Below are positions 37,266 through 46,142 of a DNA stretch of 64,000 nt, piece by piece. The notes below the pieces were generated by a model. The model was not told where the DNA came from. It ran no database searches and worked only from the letters and a program-made list of their open reading frames with translations. The stretch is from Calditrichota bacterium (GTDB lineage Bacteria > Zhuqueibacterota > Zhuqueibacteria > Zhuqueibacterales > Geothermadaptataceae), in NCBI GenBank assembly GCA_008501765.1, contig QQUE01000013.1:1-64000 (forward strand), written 5' to 3'. Position 1 is the first letter of the stretch, and every line of letters begins with the position of its first letter. Made by a program: the position numbers and the translations under genes.

Positions 37266-37296
37266 ATAGCAATTATAAAGTATCGCTAATTGCTAT
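37266..37296. promoter_or_regulatory. Candidate operator of the toxin-antitoxin operon
   Basis: ATAGCAATTA and TAATTGCTAT are exact reverse complements with 11 bases between them. A further half-site word GCAATT lies near 37251. The position between the leftward antitoxin gene and the rightward gene at 37400 fits autorepression by the ribbon-helix-helix protein. Inferred from sequence only. Confidence 0.55.
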
Positions 37297-37399
37297 AGAA
37301 ATACATTCCATTTGCAGAACGCAATAAAAATACCTATCATAAAAACAGCATTTTGTAAATGAATTCAAATCGACTATTTAAATTTTACTGGGAGGGAAA

Positions 37400-38800
37400 A
37401 TGCGAAAAAGGGGATTTGTTTTTCTGTCTTTTTTTCTGCTCACCTGTTTAAATGCACAAACATCCATTGGGATCCGTGATTCTAAAAATATTCAGCCATT
37501 GCTCGATTACCGTTTGCCGACGTGGGGGTACCGGACATTGGAATTGGGTATTAAATTTCAAGGACAGGATTTGAACAGCTCCGAAAGCTATGTCGAAAAT
37601 GCCATCGACACTGGAATGCAAAATTATGTCATCATGATATCACCAAGTTTAGGCTATCACAGGGAGAGCGACACGCGAATTCTTAGCTGGTCTATTTCAA
37701 TGACTCCGTCGTACCGTTTTAGAAAGGAGACGAAGGATTATACTGGCGATGAAAATCTACCAGATAACGAAAGCAGAGAAGAAAAACACAACGATTTTAA
37801 TTTAGTGAATTCAATCGATTTGCAAAATTTTTTTACCAATAAACTTTTTACAGCAATCGGACTCAAGAATAACTTTTCTTACTCAAAAATTAACTCAAGC
37901 CAAACCAAAGCTGCTACTATTAATCACAATTATAAGAATCTTCAAACGCTTATAAACCTGGATATTGGCCTGGGCAGGATTCGTGAGGTGACGCCGGTCA
38001 TCAATGCCCTGCGGTTCCGTGAACGATTTCGCTTTTTGGGAAAAGACGCAGACATTGATGATGCAACCGTTTTGAAAATTGCAGATTACTTTACAAAACA
38101 GTCGGCTTATTGGCGTGTTTTTCAGCGTTCCGATCGCCATTTTTGGCGCGATTTTTACAGTGCATTTCCACAACTTGCGACTGAGTTGACCCCATTTGAA
38201 CATGAATATCTGGTGGAATTTTATCGTGAAAACAATGGCAGACGGTTTAGCGGCTGGCAGGTGAAGAGCGGACTGGAATTGTCACATTCGTGGCGGAGGC
38301 AGAGTATTGACTATCCGCAAAACACCGTTAGTAGTTTTCAATCGCATAATTCAGATATGCGTGGTGGTTTCGTTCATATCAATACAAATTATTATAAAAA
38401 TTTGAATCTGAATCAGATGCTGCATTTTGATGCCGCTCTGCGTTGGGGATCCAATTTGGACGAAAATGCATTCGCTGAAAAAACCGGCAGTATGTCGTTT
38501 TTTACCGAGCATTTGTGGGTAATTCAGGACCGGATCACCGCTGTGACTCGTTTTATTTATACCAAACGCATTGGCGACAAAGAGGAAACTGCAATGGTTG
38601 GTAATTTAAGTAGATATCAAACAAGAGCAACCTCATTTAGCTGGAGCGTGAATTATTTCATCGAAGACCATCTCTCACTGCGAACGACGATTGCCTATAA
38701 AGATAACAAGTTTAAGGGAGATGCTTTTGGCTTTGATCAAATCAAGGATTTGAATATCATAATTGGACTAAATTATTATATCGACCGCAGCCTTTTGTAG
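37400..38800 (+). CDS. Predicted outer-membrane beta-barrel protein
   Basis: The 466-residue protein has a signal peptide (about residues 1-20, ending LNA-QTS). The rest is rich in alternating aromatic and polar residues typical of barrel strands (FSWSVNYFIEDHLSLRTTIAYKD, LNIIIGLNYYI), and ends in a hydrophobic-aromatic strand. I recognise no family. A middle segment (about 200-270) is more globular. A GGAGGG ribosome site precedes the ATG. It is monocistronic, closed by a strong hairpin 8 bases after the stop. Confidence 0.65.
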   Translation: MRKRGFVFLSFFLLTCLNAQTSIGIRDSKNIQPLLDYRLPTWGYRTLELGIKFQGQDLNSSESYVENAIDTGMQNYVIMISPSLGYHRESDTRILSWSISMTPSYRFRKETKDYTGDENLPDNESREEKHNDFNLVNSIDLQNFFTNKLFTAIGLKNNFSYSKINSSQTKAATINHNYKNLQTLINLDIGLGRIREVTPVINALRFRERFRFLGKDADIDDATVLKIADYFTKQSAYWRVFQRSDRHFWRDFYSAFPQLATELTPFEHEYLVEFYRENNGRRFSGWQVKSGLELSHSWRRQSIDYPQNTVSSFQSHNSDMRGGFVHINTNYYKNLNLNQMLHFDAALRWGSNLDENAFAEKTGSMSFFTEHLWVIQDRITAVTRFIYTKRIGDKEETAMVGNLSRYQTRATSFSWSVNYFIEDHLSLRTTIAYKDNKFKGDAFGFDQIKDLNIIIGLNYYIDRSLL

Positions 38801-38808
38801 ATTCCATA

Positions 38809-38838
38809 GTGTGGCATCAAATACAACTGATGCCACAC
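38809..38838. terminator. Two-way terminator hairpin
   Basis: GTGTGGCATCA and TGATGCCACAC form a perfect 11-bp stem with an 8-base loop between two convergent genes that end at 38800 and 38846. Confidence 0.75.
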
Positions 38839-38845
38839 CTCAAAC

Positions 38846-41101
38846 TCACCCTCCAATATACCCCAAATACCGTCCCATCCAGTAGGGCAGCAGCCACTGC
38901 ACACCGGTTCGTTCCGTGCGGCCGCCATTTCCCTGCACAGCCTGCCATGGATTGTTATCCCAGCGCAGAATGCCGCGTTCGCTGGGCGGCAGCAGGCGGT
39001 CGGTTTGTAATTTTTCATATTCCGGCAAACGGGTAAGCCCAACATCTTCGCGTTTGCTGTTGTCCACTGTCCAGCGAATTTGATCTACCGGGGCATCGTA
39101 TAAATAAAACATGGCGTCATCGAATAACGCTTTTTTACCGGTAATTTCACCGTAAATAAAATTAAAATAAGCGCTCTGATCGCCTTTTACCGCTTCCCAC
39201 CACTGCTCAACACTCTGCAGATACATTTTTCGCAGTTTCGCATCTTTTTCATATTCCAACAAAGCTGGAAAAGCCAGCGCCAGCAATTCGTCATCGATGT
39301 GGGTGCGCAGGCTCGGATTGATATTTTTCGGATAAAGGGCGTTCTTTGCAAAACCATGTTTTTCGATCAACTTGTGGTAGTGCTTGTCAAATTTCTTCTC
39401 CCCGGTCATGAAAAACGCCAGTTTGAGATACGACAGCATTTCCACCGAATTGATGCCGCGCTCGGCCAGCCAGTCCGGATCGCCATTCAATTTTTCCGGC
39501 GTCCACACAGCCCATTCCGTCGGTTTGCCGTCCAGATCGCGCAAGGTATAATTGCCTTCGATGACATAATCGACGATTTTGCTCACAAGCTCGGCAACCC
39601 GTTTTTTTTCTTTTTCATCGGCCACGAGTTTGTGATAAACGTAATACCCCCACATGTGCCCGGTCATCTCATCGCTGCTGGTTGTGGCTTTCCACAGCCA
39701 TTTTTTATTTTTCGATAAATGCCAGCGTTTGTGCACCCGTTTTTCCCGCGGATTATTGACATATTGCAACGCCCATTCCTGATCGCTCAGTTTTCGATCC
39801 GGATCTGCCATTTTTGTCCATTCGACTGGAATGACGGTTCGCGCGAAAAATCCTGCAGTTTCGGTGACTGTTTGCAAATAATGCAGGGCTTCAAATGCTT
39901 TTTTTGCATTTTCTCGCGCCTGCGGATTTTTCGTCGCAGCATAGCGATAGGATTCCATGGCGAGATACATGGCTGTGTATTGGCCGTCGTTATCGTCGTC
40001 CAGCGGCGCCCAGGTGCTGGTATCGCCCGGCGTTGTCAGGGCGCACCGACCAACGAGGTAGGGAGGCCGCACATGGCGCGCGTAACAGATATCGAGAATT
40101 TCCGCTGCCTTTTCGGCAAGTGTCATCTTTTTTTGATAAATTGCACTGACGCCACCTTGCGTAGCAATCCACGCCGTGCCGTTTTTATCAAATGCAATAT
40201 CGCGAACATTGTCGTGTATCAGCCAGCGCTTGCTGTGACGAACCGACCATTTTGTCCCATCGAACCGGCTGAGGCCACCCTGTGTACCGACCCACATTTG
40301 GCCATCTGGCGCTTTGGCGATGCAATTCATATCGCTCGATGGCAGACCATCTTTGGCGTGGAAGTTTCGTACATTTTTTCCATCGTGAAAAATGGTGATC
40401 CCCCCGAGTCCTGTCGCCCATAAATCACCGTTTTCGGAAAAAGCAATATCGGCGACGTAGGGCCCGAAAATTTCGTTGACCGTGTCAAAAGTTGCACTCT
40501 TTTTTCCATTCTGATAGAAAAGGCCCATGCCTGTGGCAGCCCAGATTTCACCCATTTCGCTGGTGCGAATACTGCGGACCGCGCGTGAACATGTTATTTT
40601 GTATTTTGCAACTTTATTTCCCGAAACTTTCCACCACCCGTCGGGCCCTGCGGTTAATATAGCATTTTTAAATTGAGTGACGGCTGAAAGTGGACTTTTA
40701 ATCCCGGCAATCTTTAACAGGTTTTCCGGTTGCAAATGTTGGGTTGCGTCAAATTTATATAATCCATTCCACGCGGCAATCCAGGTCGTGCCGGTAGAGT
40801 CACAAAAAATATCAAAGACCGGGCCGCTATTTGTTTCAGAGAACATCGCGAGCCACTTTTTTTCGTTTCTGGGCAGCACAAAAAGGCCTGAGCGCCCACC
40901 GGCCCAGACTCGGTCATTGGCATCGACTGCAATTGTGAGAAGATTATTCGCCGCAGGTGAAATTTGAATTGGGTACGGGGTGTGATATTCCTGCACGAAA
41001 TGTGTGTCTTTTACTGCCTGAGCCGGTAGCGAAATCGGCGATAGTGACAATTGAACGATGAAACTCGTCAATACAATGAATCTAATTTTCATCCCTGGCA
41101 T
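38846..41101 (-). CDS. Secreted beta-propeller protein with C-terminal helical (alpha-toroid-like) domain
   Basis: The protein is about 751 residues with a signal peptide. An N-terminal propeller is built from two-component-regulator-type repeats (about residues 35-310), each with a W-x-G/A-T/G-x-x-G-L signature: VWAGGRSGLFVL, TWIAAWNGLYKF, IWAATGMGLFYQ, LWATGLGGITIF, MWVGTQGGLSRF and AWIATQGGVSAI. The remaining 430 residues are helical and rich in Trp and Tyr, like six-hairpin glycosidase or lyase toroids, with YLAMESYRYAATKNP and FMTGEKKFDKHYHKL. No kinase or membrane part follows, so it is not a hybrid sensor. Two ATGs are possible (41101 and 41092); AAGGAG lies just before the first. Confidence 0.65.
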   Translation of the reverse strand: MPGMKIRFIVLTSFIVQLSLSPISLPAQAVKDTHFVQEYHTPYPIQISPAANNLLTIAVDANDRVWAGGRSGLFVLPRNEKKWLAMFSETNSGPVFDIFCDSTGTTWIAAWNGLYKFDATQHLQPENLLKIAGIKSPLSAVTQFKNAILTAGPDGWWKVSGNKVAKYKITCSRAVRSIRTSEMGEIWAATGMGLFYQNGKKSATFDTVNEIFGPYVADIAFSENGDLWATGLGGITIFHDGKNVRNFHAKDGLPSSDMNCIAKAPDGQMWVGTQGGLSRFDGTKWSVRHSKRWLIHDNVRDIAFDKNGTAWIATQGGVSAIYQKKMTLAEKAAEILDICYARHVRPPYLVGRCALTTPGDTSTWAPLDDDNDGQYTAMYLAMESYRYAATKNPQARENAKKAFEALHYLQTVTETAGFFARTVIPVEWTKMADPDRKLSDQEWALQYVNNPREKRVHKRWHLSKNKKWLWKATTSSDEMTGHMWGYYVYHKLVADEKEKKRVAELVSKIVDYVIEGNYTLRDLDGKPTEWAVWTPEKLNGDPDWLAERGINSVEMLSYLKLAFFMTGEKKFDKHYHKLIEKHGFAKNALYPKNINPSLRTHIDDELLALAFPALLEYEKDAKLRKMYLQSVEQWWEAVKGDQSAYFNFIYGEITGKKALFDDAMFYLYDAPVDQIRWTVDNSKREDVGLTRLPEYEKLQTDRLLPPSERGILRWDNNPWQAVQGNGGRTERTGVQWLLPYWMGRYLGYIGG

Positions 41102-41455
41102 GTGCTCCTTCTTTCTTTGGCTTGAAAAGGAAATTTGAGGTGGAGAGAGATTTTTCAAATTATATCTCTAAAATGATAGACTGCGATGAATTAAATAACA
41201 ATGAAATTAATGAGCGATGACAGTAAATTACATTTTACACGGCATCAGCACCCCTGAATTGATTTTTGCGTTGTTGGTGGTGGAAGGCCTTTCCCAGACA
41301 GTGAATGATTATTGGTGAAATCCCTAATTTTCTTATATTGTGTAGCCAGGTCGTATTTTTTGTCTGGCAAGTTGATGGGATGCGAAGATCGAGTTTTATT
41401 TTAAAATCAGTGTCCTATTGATCCAAATCACCAATTAAAAAGAAGTGAAAGTAAA
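41102..41455. other. Intergenic region between divergent genes
   Basis: These 354 bases upstream of both the propeller gene and the DJ-1/PfpI gene have no coding frame, repeat or clear promoter. Confidence 0.45.
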
Positions 41456-42211
41456 ATGAAACGAATTTTAATCCCTTTACCCACAAAAGATTTTGACCCG
41501 ACTGAGGCTGCCATTCCCTGGAAAATGCTAACGCAAGCAGGTCACGCCGTGGTCTTTGCCACTCCCGACGGAACAAAAGCGGAAGCTGATTTTCGCATGG
41601 TTTGTGGCGCTGGACTCGGCCCATTCAAAAAATTTTTAATGGCTGATAAAAATGGTGTCTCGGCCTACAAATCGATGCACGGTTCCCCCGAATTCGACGC
41701 GCCGATTCGCTATGCAGAAATCGGGGATTCCAATTTTGATGGCTTGATTTTGCCCGGCGGACATGCTCCGGCTGTGAAAGAATATCTGGAATCTTCTGTT
41801 TTGCAAGAATTTATAGCCGGAATGATGGGGGCTGATAAACCGGTTGGCGCTGTTTGCCACGGCGTTGTGCTCGTCGCGCGGAGTATCAATCCCGCCACTG
41901 GCCGCTCGGTTTTGCATGGCCGAAAAACCACGGGACTGCCTAATAAAATGGAGTTGTCCGCATGGGCGTTAACAAAGCTGTGGCTGGGAAATTATTACCG
42001 CACCTACCCGCAAACAGTGCAGGACGAAATAATTGAATCGCTGGCGTCACCGGATGATTATTTTGCCGGGCCGTCTTCGATTTTACGCGACAACCCGGAT
42101 AAGCTTGAGCGTGGTTTTACTGTTTGTGATCGCCGCTATTTATCAGCCCGTTGGCCCGGCGATATACACCGATTTGTCACGGAGTTCCTCCTATTATTGG
42201 AGGAGAATTAA
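41456..42211 (+). CDS. DJ-1/PfpI-family class I amidotransferase-like protein
   Basis: The 251-residue protein has the flavodoxin-like fold of the DJ-1/PfpI family. The nucleophile Cys134 lies in the elbow GAVCHGVVL, and Glu17 in FDPTEAAIPW is in the position that supports that cysteine in Hsp31/glyoxalase-type members. LILPGGHAPAVKEYL is the family strand before it. Relatives act as glyoxalase III, chaperones or peptidases; the choice among these is open. It is monocistronic, closed by a hairpin shared with the convergent gene. Confidence 0.83.
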   Translation: MKRILIPLPTKDFDPTEAAIPWKMLTQAGHAVVFATPDGTKAEADFRMVCGAGLGPFKKFLMADKNGVSAYKSMHGSPEFDAPIRYAEIGDSNFDGLILPGGHAPAVKEYLESSVLQEFIAGMMGADKPVGAVCHGVVLVARSINPATGRSVLHGRKTTGLPNKMELSAWALTKLWLGNYYRTYPQTVQDEIIESLASPDDYFAGPSSILRDNPDKLERGFTVCDRRYLSARWPGDIHRFVTEFLLLLEEN

Positions 42212-42222
42212 TACCGGCAAAT

Positions 42223-42248
42223 GCCCCAAAATCTTGATTAATTGGGGC
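42223..42248. terminator. Two-way terminator hairpin
   Basis: GCCCCAA (42223-42229) and TTGGGGC (42242-42248) form a 7-bp stem between convergent genes ending at 42211 and 42265; AT-rich sequence flanks it on both sides. Confidence 0.6.
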
Positions 42249-42264
42249 AAATATACGCCACAAT

Positions 42265-44055
42265 TTACATTTCACGACCAACCGGATAGAGCAAATAGCT
42301 TTTGTCATAATAAGGACTGCGCTTGTAAAACCAGTACAATCGTGCTCTGGGATTTTTGGCAAATTTCTCATCCTGCAGTGCCTGCTCAAATTCCTTTCTT
42401 AATTCTGGATTTTCTTTGAGCATTTTTTGCGCCAGGGGCTCAATCACATAGGCTTCGATATATTCGGTGGGCTGTAGAATTTCGTGAAAATAGCCCCATT
42501 GAATGAACGAATCATCACTGCGTGGCTCAAGTAATAAAACCAGCAAATCTGCCAGTGCCTGGTCGGTAGTGATGCGGGCTGAACCCGGGGCGAAAGTGGC
42601 TTCATGTTCTTCGATTTTCATCTCATCAATTGCCAGCCGAACCCGGCCTTCGTAAGCAGAGCCTGATACTTTGTATTTCTCTAAGCGGTAGAACTGGGCG
42701 GCAACATTTGTCGGTTTTTGCACAATTTCCATTTTGATGCCATGCAATTGCAATTTTTCGATAATATCGCTGCGGGAGGCCGGCACCCAGTATGCTTTTG
42801 GAAGTTCAATTTGAATTTCCGGTGCCTGTGAGAATATCGGCACACGCGCATTTTTCGGTTTGCCCAACCACTGCACTTCTTCTGTTCCGGAAATTGGCGA
42901 TTGATATTTTTTGTACGCTACACCCAGATAATCCAAGGTATCCGGTATTATTTTGCTGAAGTCGGCAGACCAATTCGGGGGAAGGTTGATTTTTTTCGGG
43001 CGTGCGCTGCGATCCTGCATCGTGGCATTTTGCAAGGATTTGCCATCTTTTGCCAGTCGATCCGCTACCGCCTGGAGAAAAACATAGGTGCCCAAAACGC
43101 GCTGCTTGTAGTTTTTCAAAGAATGATTTTCAATCAAAATCGTGGGGAGATGGCGGCTGTCACCATAACCGTTTGAAAAACGCGCCATGGGTGACCATTC
43201 GACGAGACTGGTTTCCGGATTTTTGTTGTCGCGGGCAAAAATTAGCGGCCCCGGAACATGCCCTTGTTTTCGCAATGCCTTTTGCAGTTCGGGATAAAGT
43301 TCTTTTTTCAACCAGGCGTCAATATTCGGTGAATAGGGAAATTTTGAGGTGCTGCCCCAGGTGATATCGTATTGATAATCAATGCCATCGGTGACATGAA
43401 TATCGATGTATAAATCGACGGCCCATTTCTGGAAAACTTTCAGCAACGCTTGAATTTCCGGTGTCTCGGCTTTGGAATAATCCCGGTTCAAATTTAGATT
43501 GCGGGCATTGGTGCGCCATCCCATTTCCACCGGCCCCCGCTGGTTGACGCGGGCAAATTGCGAGCTGTTTTCATGTCCATCGGGATTGAGAACAGGGATA
43601 AAAAGGATGTTTATTTTATCCAAAACCGAACTATCCTCCAAAACCAGATCACGCAAAAACATCATGCCGGCATCTTTCCCATCTATTTCACCAGAGTGAA
43701 TTCCAGCATGGAAGAGTAGCGTGGCTTTATCGCTTTTTTGCAATTGCTCCGGTTTTTGAATATGTGGTTTTGCAGCAGCGACGAGCCAGAGATCGCGGTT
43801 TTGGCCGCTCTTCCCGATCGGTTGCATCGATAAAAGTGGGGAAGAATCTGCCAGCTTTTGCAGCCAATTAATCGTCGTTTGATAATCCGGCGTTTCCGTC
43901 AGGCCTGATTTTTCCGCGGGAGTTACCCAGGGATGGTTGGCAGCACGCATATATTTTTCGCTTGCACCGGACCATGGCAGCTCGGGCGGCAGAACTTGCG
44001 CTGTTGCGTTTGAGAAATAGCCATAAGTCAATAATAAAAGAAGAAGTCTTTTCAT
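42265..44055 (-). CDS. Secreted M14-family zinc carboxypeptidase
   Basis: The protein is about 596 residues with a signal peptide (LLLLLLTYGYFSNATA). The catalytic domain of M14 metallopeptidases follows: zinc ligands H120 and E123 in GIHSGEIDGKD, the arginine/asparagine substrate motif RTNARNLNLNRDY, and a third ligand H220 in YIDIHVTDG. A C-terminal part of about 270 residues follows, without a recognised domain. It would remove C-terminal residues from peptides outside the cell or in the periplasm. I chose ATG 44055 because it begins the signal peptide; an upstream frame to 44121 adds a polar stretch. Confidence 0.85.
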   Translation of the reverse strand: MKRLLLLLLTYGYFSNATAQVLPPELPWSGASEKYMRAANHPWVTPAEKSGLTETPDYQTTINWLQKLADSSPLLSMQPIGKSGQNRDLWLVAAAKPHIQKPEQLQKSDKATLLFHAGIHSGEIDGKDAGMMFLRDLVLEDSSVLDKINILFIPVLNPDGHENSSQFARVNQRGPVEMGWRTNARNLNLNRDYSKAETPEIQALLKVFQKWAVDLYIDIHVTDGIDYQYDITWGSTSKFPYSPNIDAWLKKELYPELQKALRKQGHVPGPLIFARDNKNPETSLVEWSPMARFSNGYGDSRHLPTILIENHSLKNYKQRVLGTYVFLQAVADRLAKDGKSLQNATMQDRSARPKKINLPPNWSADFSKIIPDTLDYLGVAYKKYQSPISGTEEVQWLGKPKNARVPIFSQAPEIQIELPKAYWVPASRSDIIEKLQLHGIKMEIVQKPTNVAAQFYRLEKYKVSGSAYEGRVRLAIDEMKIEEHEATFAPGSARITTDQALADLLVLLLEPRSDDSFIQWGYFHEILQPTEYIEAYVIEPLAQKMLKENPELRKEFEQALQDEKFAKNPRARLYWFYKRSPYYDKSYLLYPVGREM

Positions 44056-44188
44056 TTGTGGATGCCTTTGATAATTGGAGAAGATCGATTGAATATTTTC
44101 TGTTGTGCGAAAATATAGCAATTACCGGAGTGGGATACAAATTCAATTGTGGGAAATGTTGAAGATTGAACCAGGAGAAGTAAAAATT

Positions 44189-44223
44189 GCCCCTCGCGAA
44201 GCGATAAGTCCATCGCGAGGGGC
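44189..44223 (-). terminator. Strong rho-independent terminator
   Basis: Reading leftward, GCCCCTCGCGA and TCGCGAGGGGC form an 11-bp GC-rich stem with a 13-base loop, followed by CAATTTTTAC. It starts 8 bases after the stop of the delta-60-repeat gene. Confidence 0.85.
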
Positions 44224-44230
44224 GGAAGAA

Positions 44231-45796
44231 TTATTTTACGAGCAACATACGCTTTACTTGTGTCACATTTCCTGCCGTCAGCTTATACAGATAAACACCG
44301 CTTGCAAGCCCTGCCCCATCGAATTGTAAATCATGTTCACCGGCATTTTGAAAGCTGTTAACCAAAGTAGCCGAAAGCTGCCCTGTTGTGTTATAAATGG
44401 TCAATGTGACAAATCCAGCTTTGGCCAGATTGTAATTAATTGTTGTTGACGGATTGAATGGGTTTGGATAGTTTTGTTGGAGTGTAAACTTTACAGGTTG
44501 TGATTTTTCAATGTTTATTCCAGAGGGAACACCTGAATTATTAAATCGTGCGAGAGTAAAAGCATCAAGAAGTCCTTCACGTGATTTTCCCGCGATAACA
44601 AATTTTCCATCGGGCTGCATTACGGCTGCCCAGCCAAAGCTGTAATTCGCACCAATCACTTGTTTGGTAACTCCGTTTGTACCAAAGGCAACATCCAATG
44701 CACCATTGCTCAGGTAGCGAGCAGCCGCATTTACAGCAACCGCTCCTTCATAACTGGTTCCACAAGCGATGAATGTGCCATCACTTAGCGGCAATAATTC
44801 TTCAATTGAATCTCCACCACCAATTTGGCTGACCAATATGCCGTCGCCATCGAAGGAAGTATCAGGTGAACCATCACTGTTAAACCTGGCCAAAACGAAT
44901 GCGAGTGAATTATCTCCACCAACAAGGATTTTACCTGAAGGGAGCACAACAACTTTCTTCGCATTTCCCTGGGCATCACTTATTTTTTTGCCCGCTTCAC
45001 CAAAACTTAGGTCGAGGCTGCCATCGGTGTTGTAGCGAGCCACTGAAAAATAGAGGAATCCTTTCACTTTAGCATATCCTGCCGCGATGATTTTGCCATC
45101 TGCCTGAAGAGCAATAGAGTTTATTGCATCTGCGCCGTTTGCAAAATCAGTGGTCACAATTCCATTCTCGCCAAATCCTGAATCGAGGCTGCCGTCTGAA
45201 AGATAACGAACGAGCGCAAAATCAATATCTAAACTGATGTGCCGCGCGCCGGCTAGAATAATCTTGTCATCACGTTGCACCACGACATCGTACGCATAAT
45301 CTTGCGCCGAACCAACAGGTGTCATCACCCGGCCCTTATTGCCAAATGTTTCGTCAATACTACCATCGGTATTGAGCCTGACTGCTGCAAAATCATTATC
45401 ACTAACATTTATGCCGTATCCAGCCACAATAATTTTTTCGTCTGATTGTAAGTCAACAGCAAAGCCGAAATCAAATGTCGGACCGACAGGTACAATTACC
45501 TTCCCTTGGGTGCCGAAACCATCGCTATCAATCGAGCCATCCGAATTAAAGCGCACGATAGCAAAATCTGTATTTGAACCTGTATTTGCGGTTCCGATCG
45601 CCACAAATTTTCCATCCTTTTGGATTGAAATATCTGTGGCTCCCGTATGCTTTGCACCGACGTGCACAAGAGATTTCCCATTTGTTCCGAAAGAGGAATC
45701 GAGCATTCCGTCCTGTGCAAATAATTGAGTTGCAACCAATGCGATAGCTAGAACCACATTTTTGATTTTGGAAAAGTGTAATAGTTGGATTAGCAT
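44231..45796 (-). CDS. Secreted delta-60-repeat protein with type IX sorting domain
   Basis: The 521-residue protein has a signal peptide (about 1-27), then seven or so repeats of about 55 residues carrying the delta-60 signature, for example NTDGSIDETFGNKGRV, LSDGSLDSGFGENGIV and NSDGSPDTSFDGDGIL, each followed by a QxDGKIIxAG strand. This implies a beta-propeller. The last 85 residues are a sorting domain with NYPNPFNPSTT and a basic tail KRMLLVK. Export through the type IX system is expected. Its role is unknown; such proteins are thought of as surface or released binding proteins. The AAGGAG ribosome site is strong. Confidence 0.85.
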   Translation of the reverse strand: MLIQLLHFSKIKNVVLAIALVATQLFAQDGMLDSSFGTNGKSLVHVGAKHTGATDISIQKDGKFVAIGTANTGSNTDFAIVRFNSDGSIDSDGFGTQGKVIVPVGPTFDFGFAVDLQSDEKIIVAGYGINVSDNDFAAVRLNTDGSIDETFGNKGRVMTPVGSAQDYAYDVVVQRDDKIILAGARHISLDIDFALVRYLSDGSLDSGFGENGIVTTDFANGADAINSIALQADGKIIAAGYAKVKGFLYFSVARYNTDGSLDLSFGEAGKKISDAQGNAKKVVVLPSGKILVGGDNSLAFVLARFNSDGSPDTSFDGDGILVSQIGGGDSIEELLPLSDGTFIACGTSYEGAVAVNAAARYLSNGALDVAFGTNGVTKQVIGANYSFGWAAVMQPDGKFVIAGKSREGLLDAFTLARFNNSGVPSGINIEKSQPVKFTLQQNYPNPFNPSTTINYNLAKAGFVTLTIYNTTGQLSATLVNSFQNAGEHDLQFDGAGLASGVYLYKLTAGNVTQVKRMLLVK

Positions 45797-46142
45797 TTGA
45801 TCTCCTTTTAATTAATGCGATAAAAAATTTATTTGCGCACTTTTGTTAAGTCAAAATTATACTATAATGATAGTTTTGTGAAATTACCCGGAATGCCGGC
45901 CAGCATGGATTCAGTGATTTGAGAATCCCGTTTTCGTACAGTGGATTTTGAGCAGGAGTTATGAAGTGTGTATTAAAAGCTGCTCTTGTTGAGATTCGAT
46001 GATGCAATGCCGAGCTTATTATGCAGGTAGTCTCGTTAATTGAGTATTAGACGCCATATTTCCTGCAAAAAATAATTAAAGTGAACCTTATTCTCAATAC
46101 CGCCGCACTGGTATTTTTATATACCGTAAATCACGTAGAAAA
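45797..46142. other. Intergenic region between divergent genes
   Basis: These 346 bases are AT-rich. A TATAAT at 45863-45868 has no well-spaced -35 element. No coding frame or repeat is seen. Confidence 0.45.

Noticed and set aside
39719-40423. A long open frame (234 codons) on the plus strand inside the propeller gene
   Set aside because: It lies antisense to a well-supported coding region with repeated domain signatures, and its own sequence shows no domain. It follows from codon bias of the real gene.
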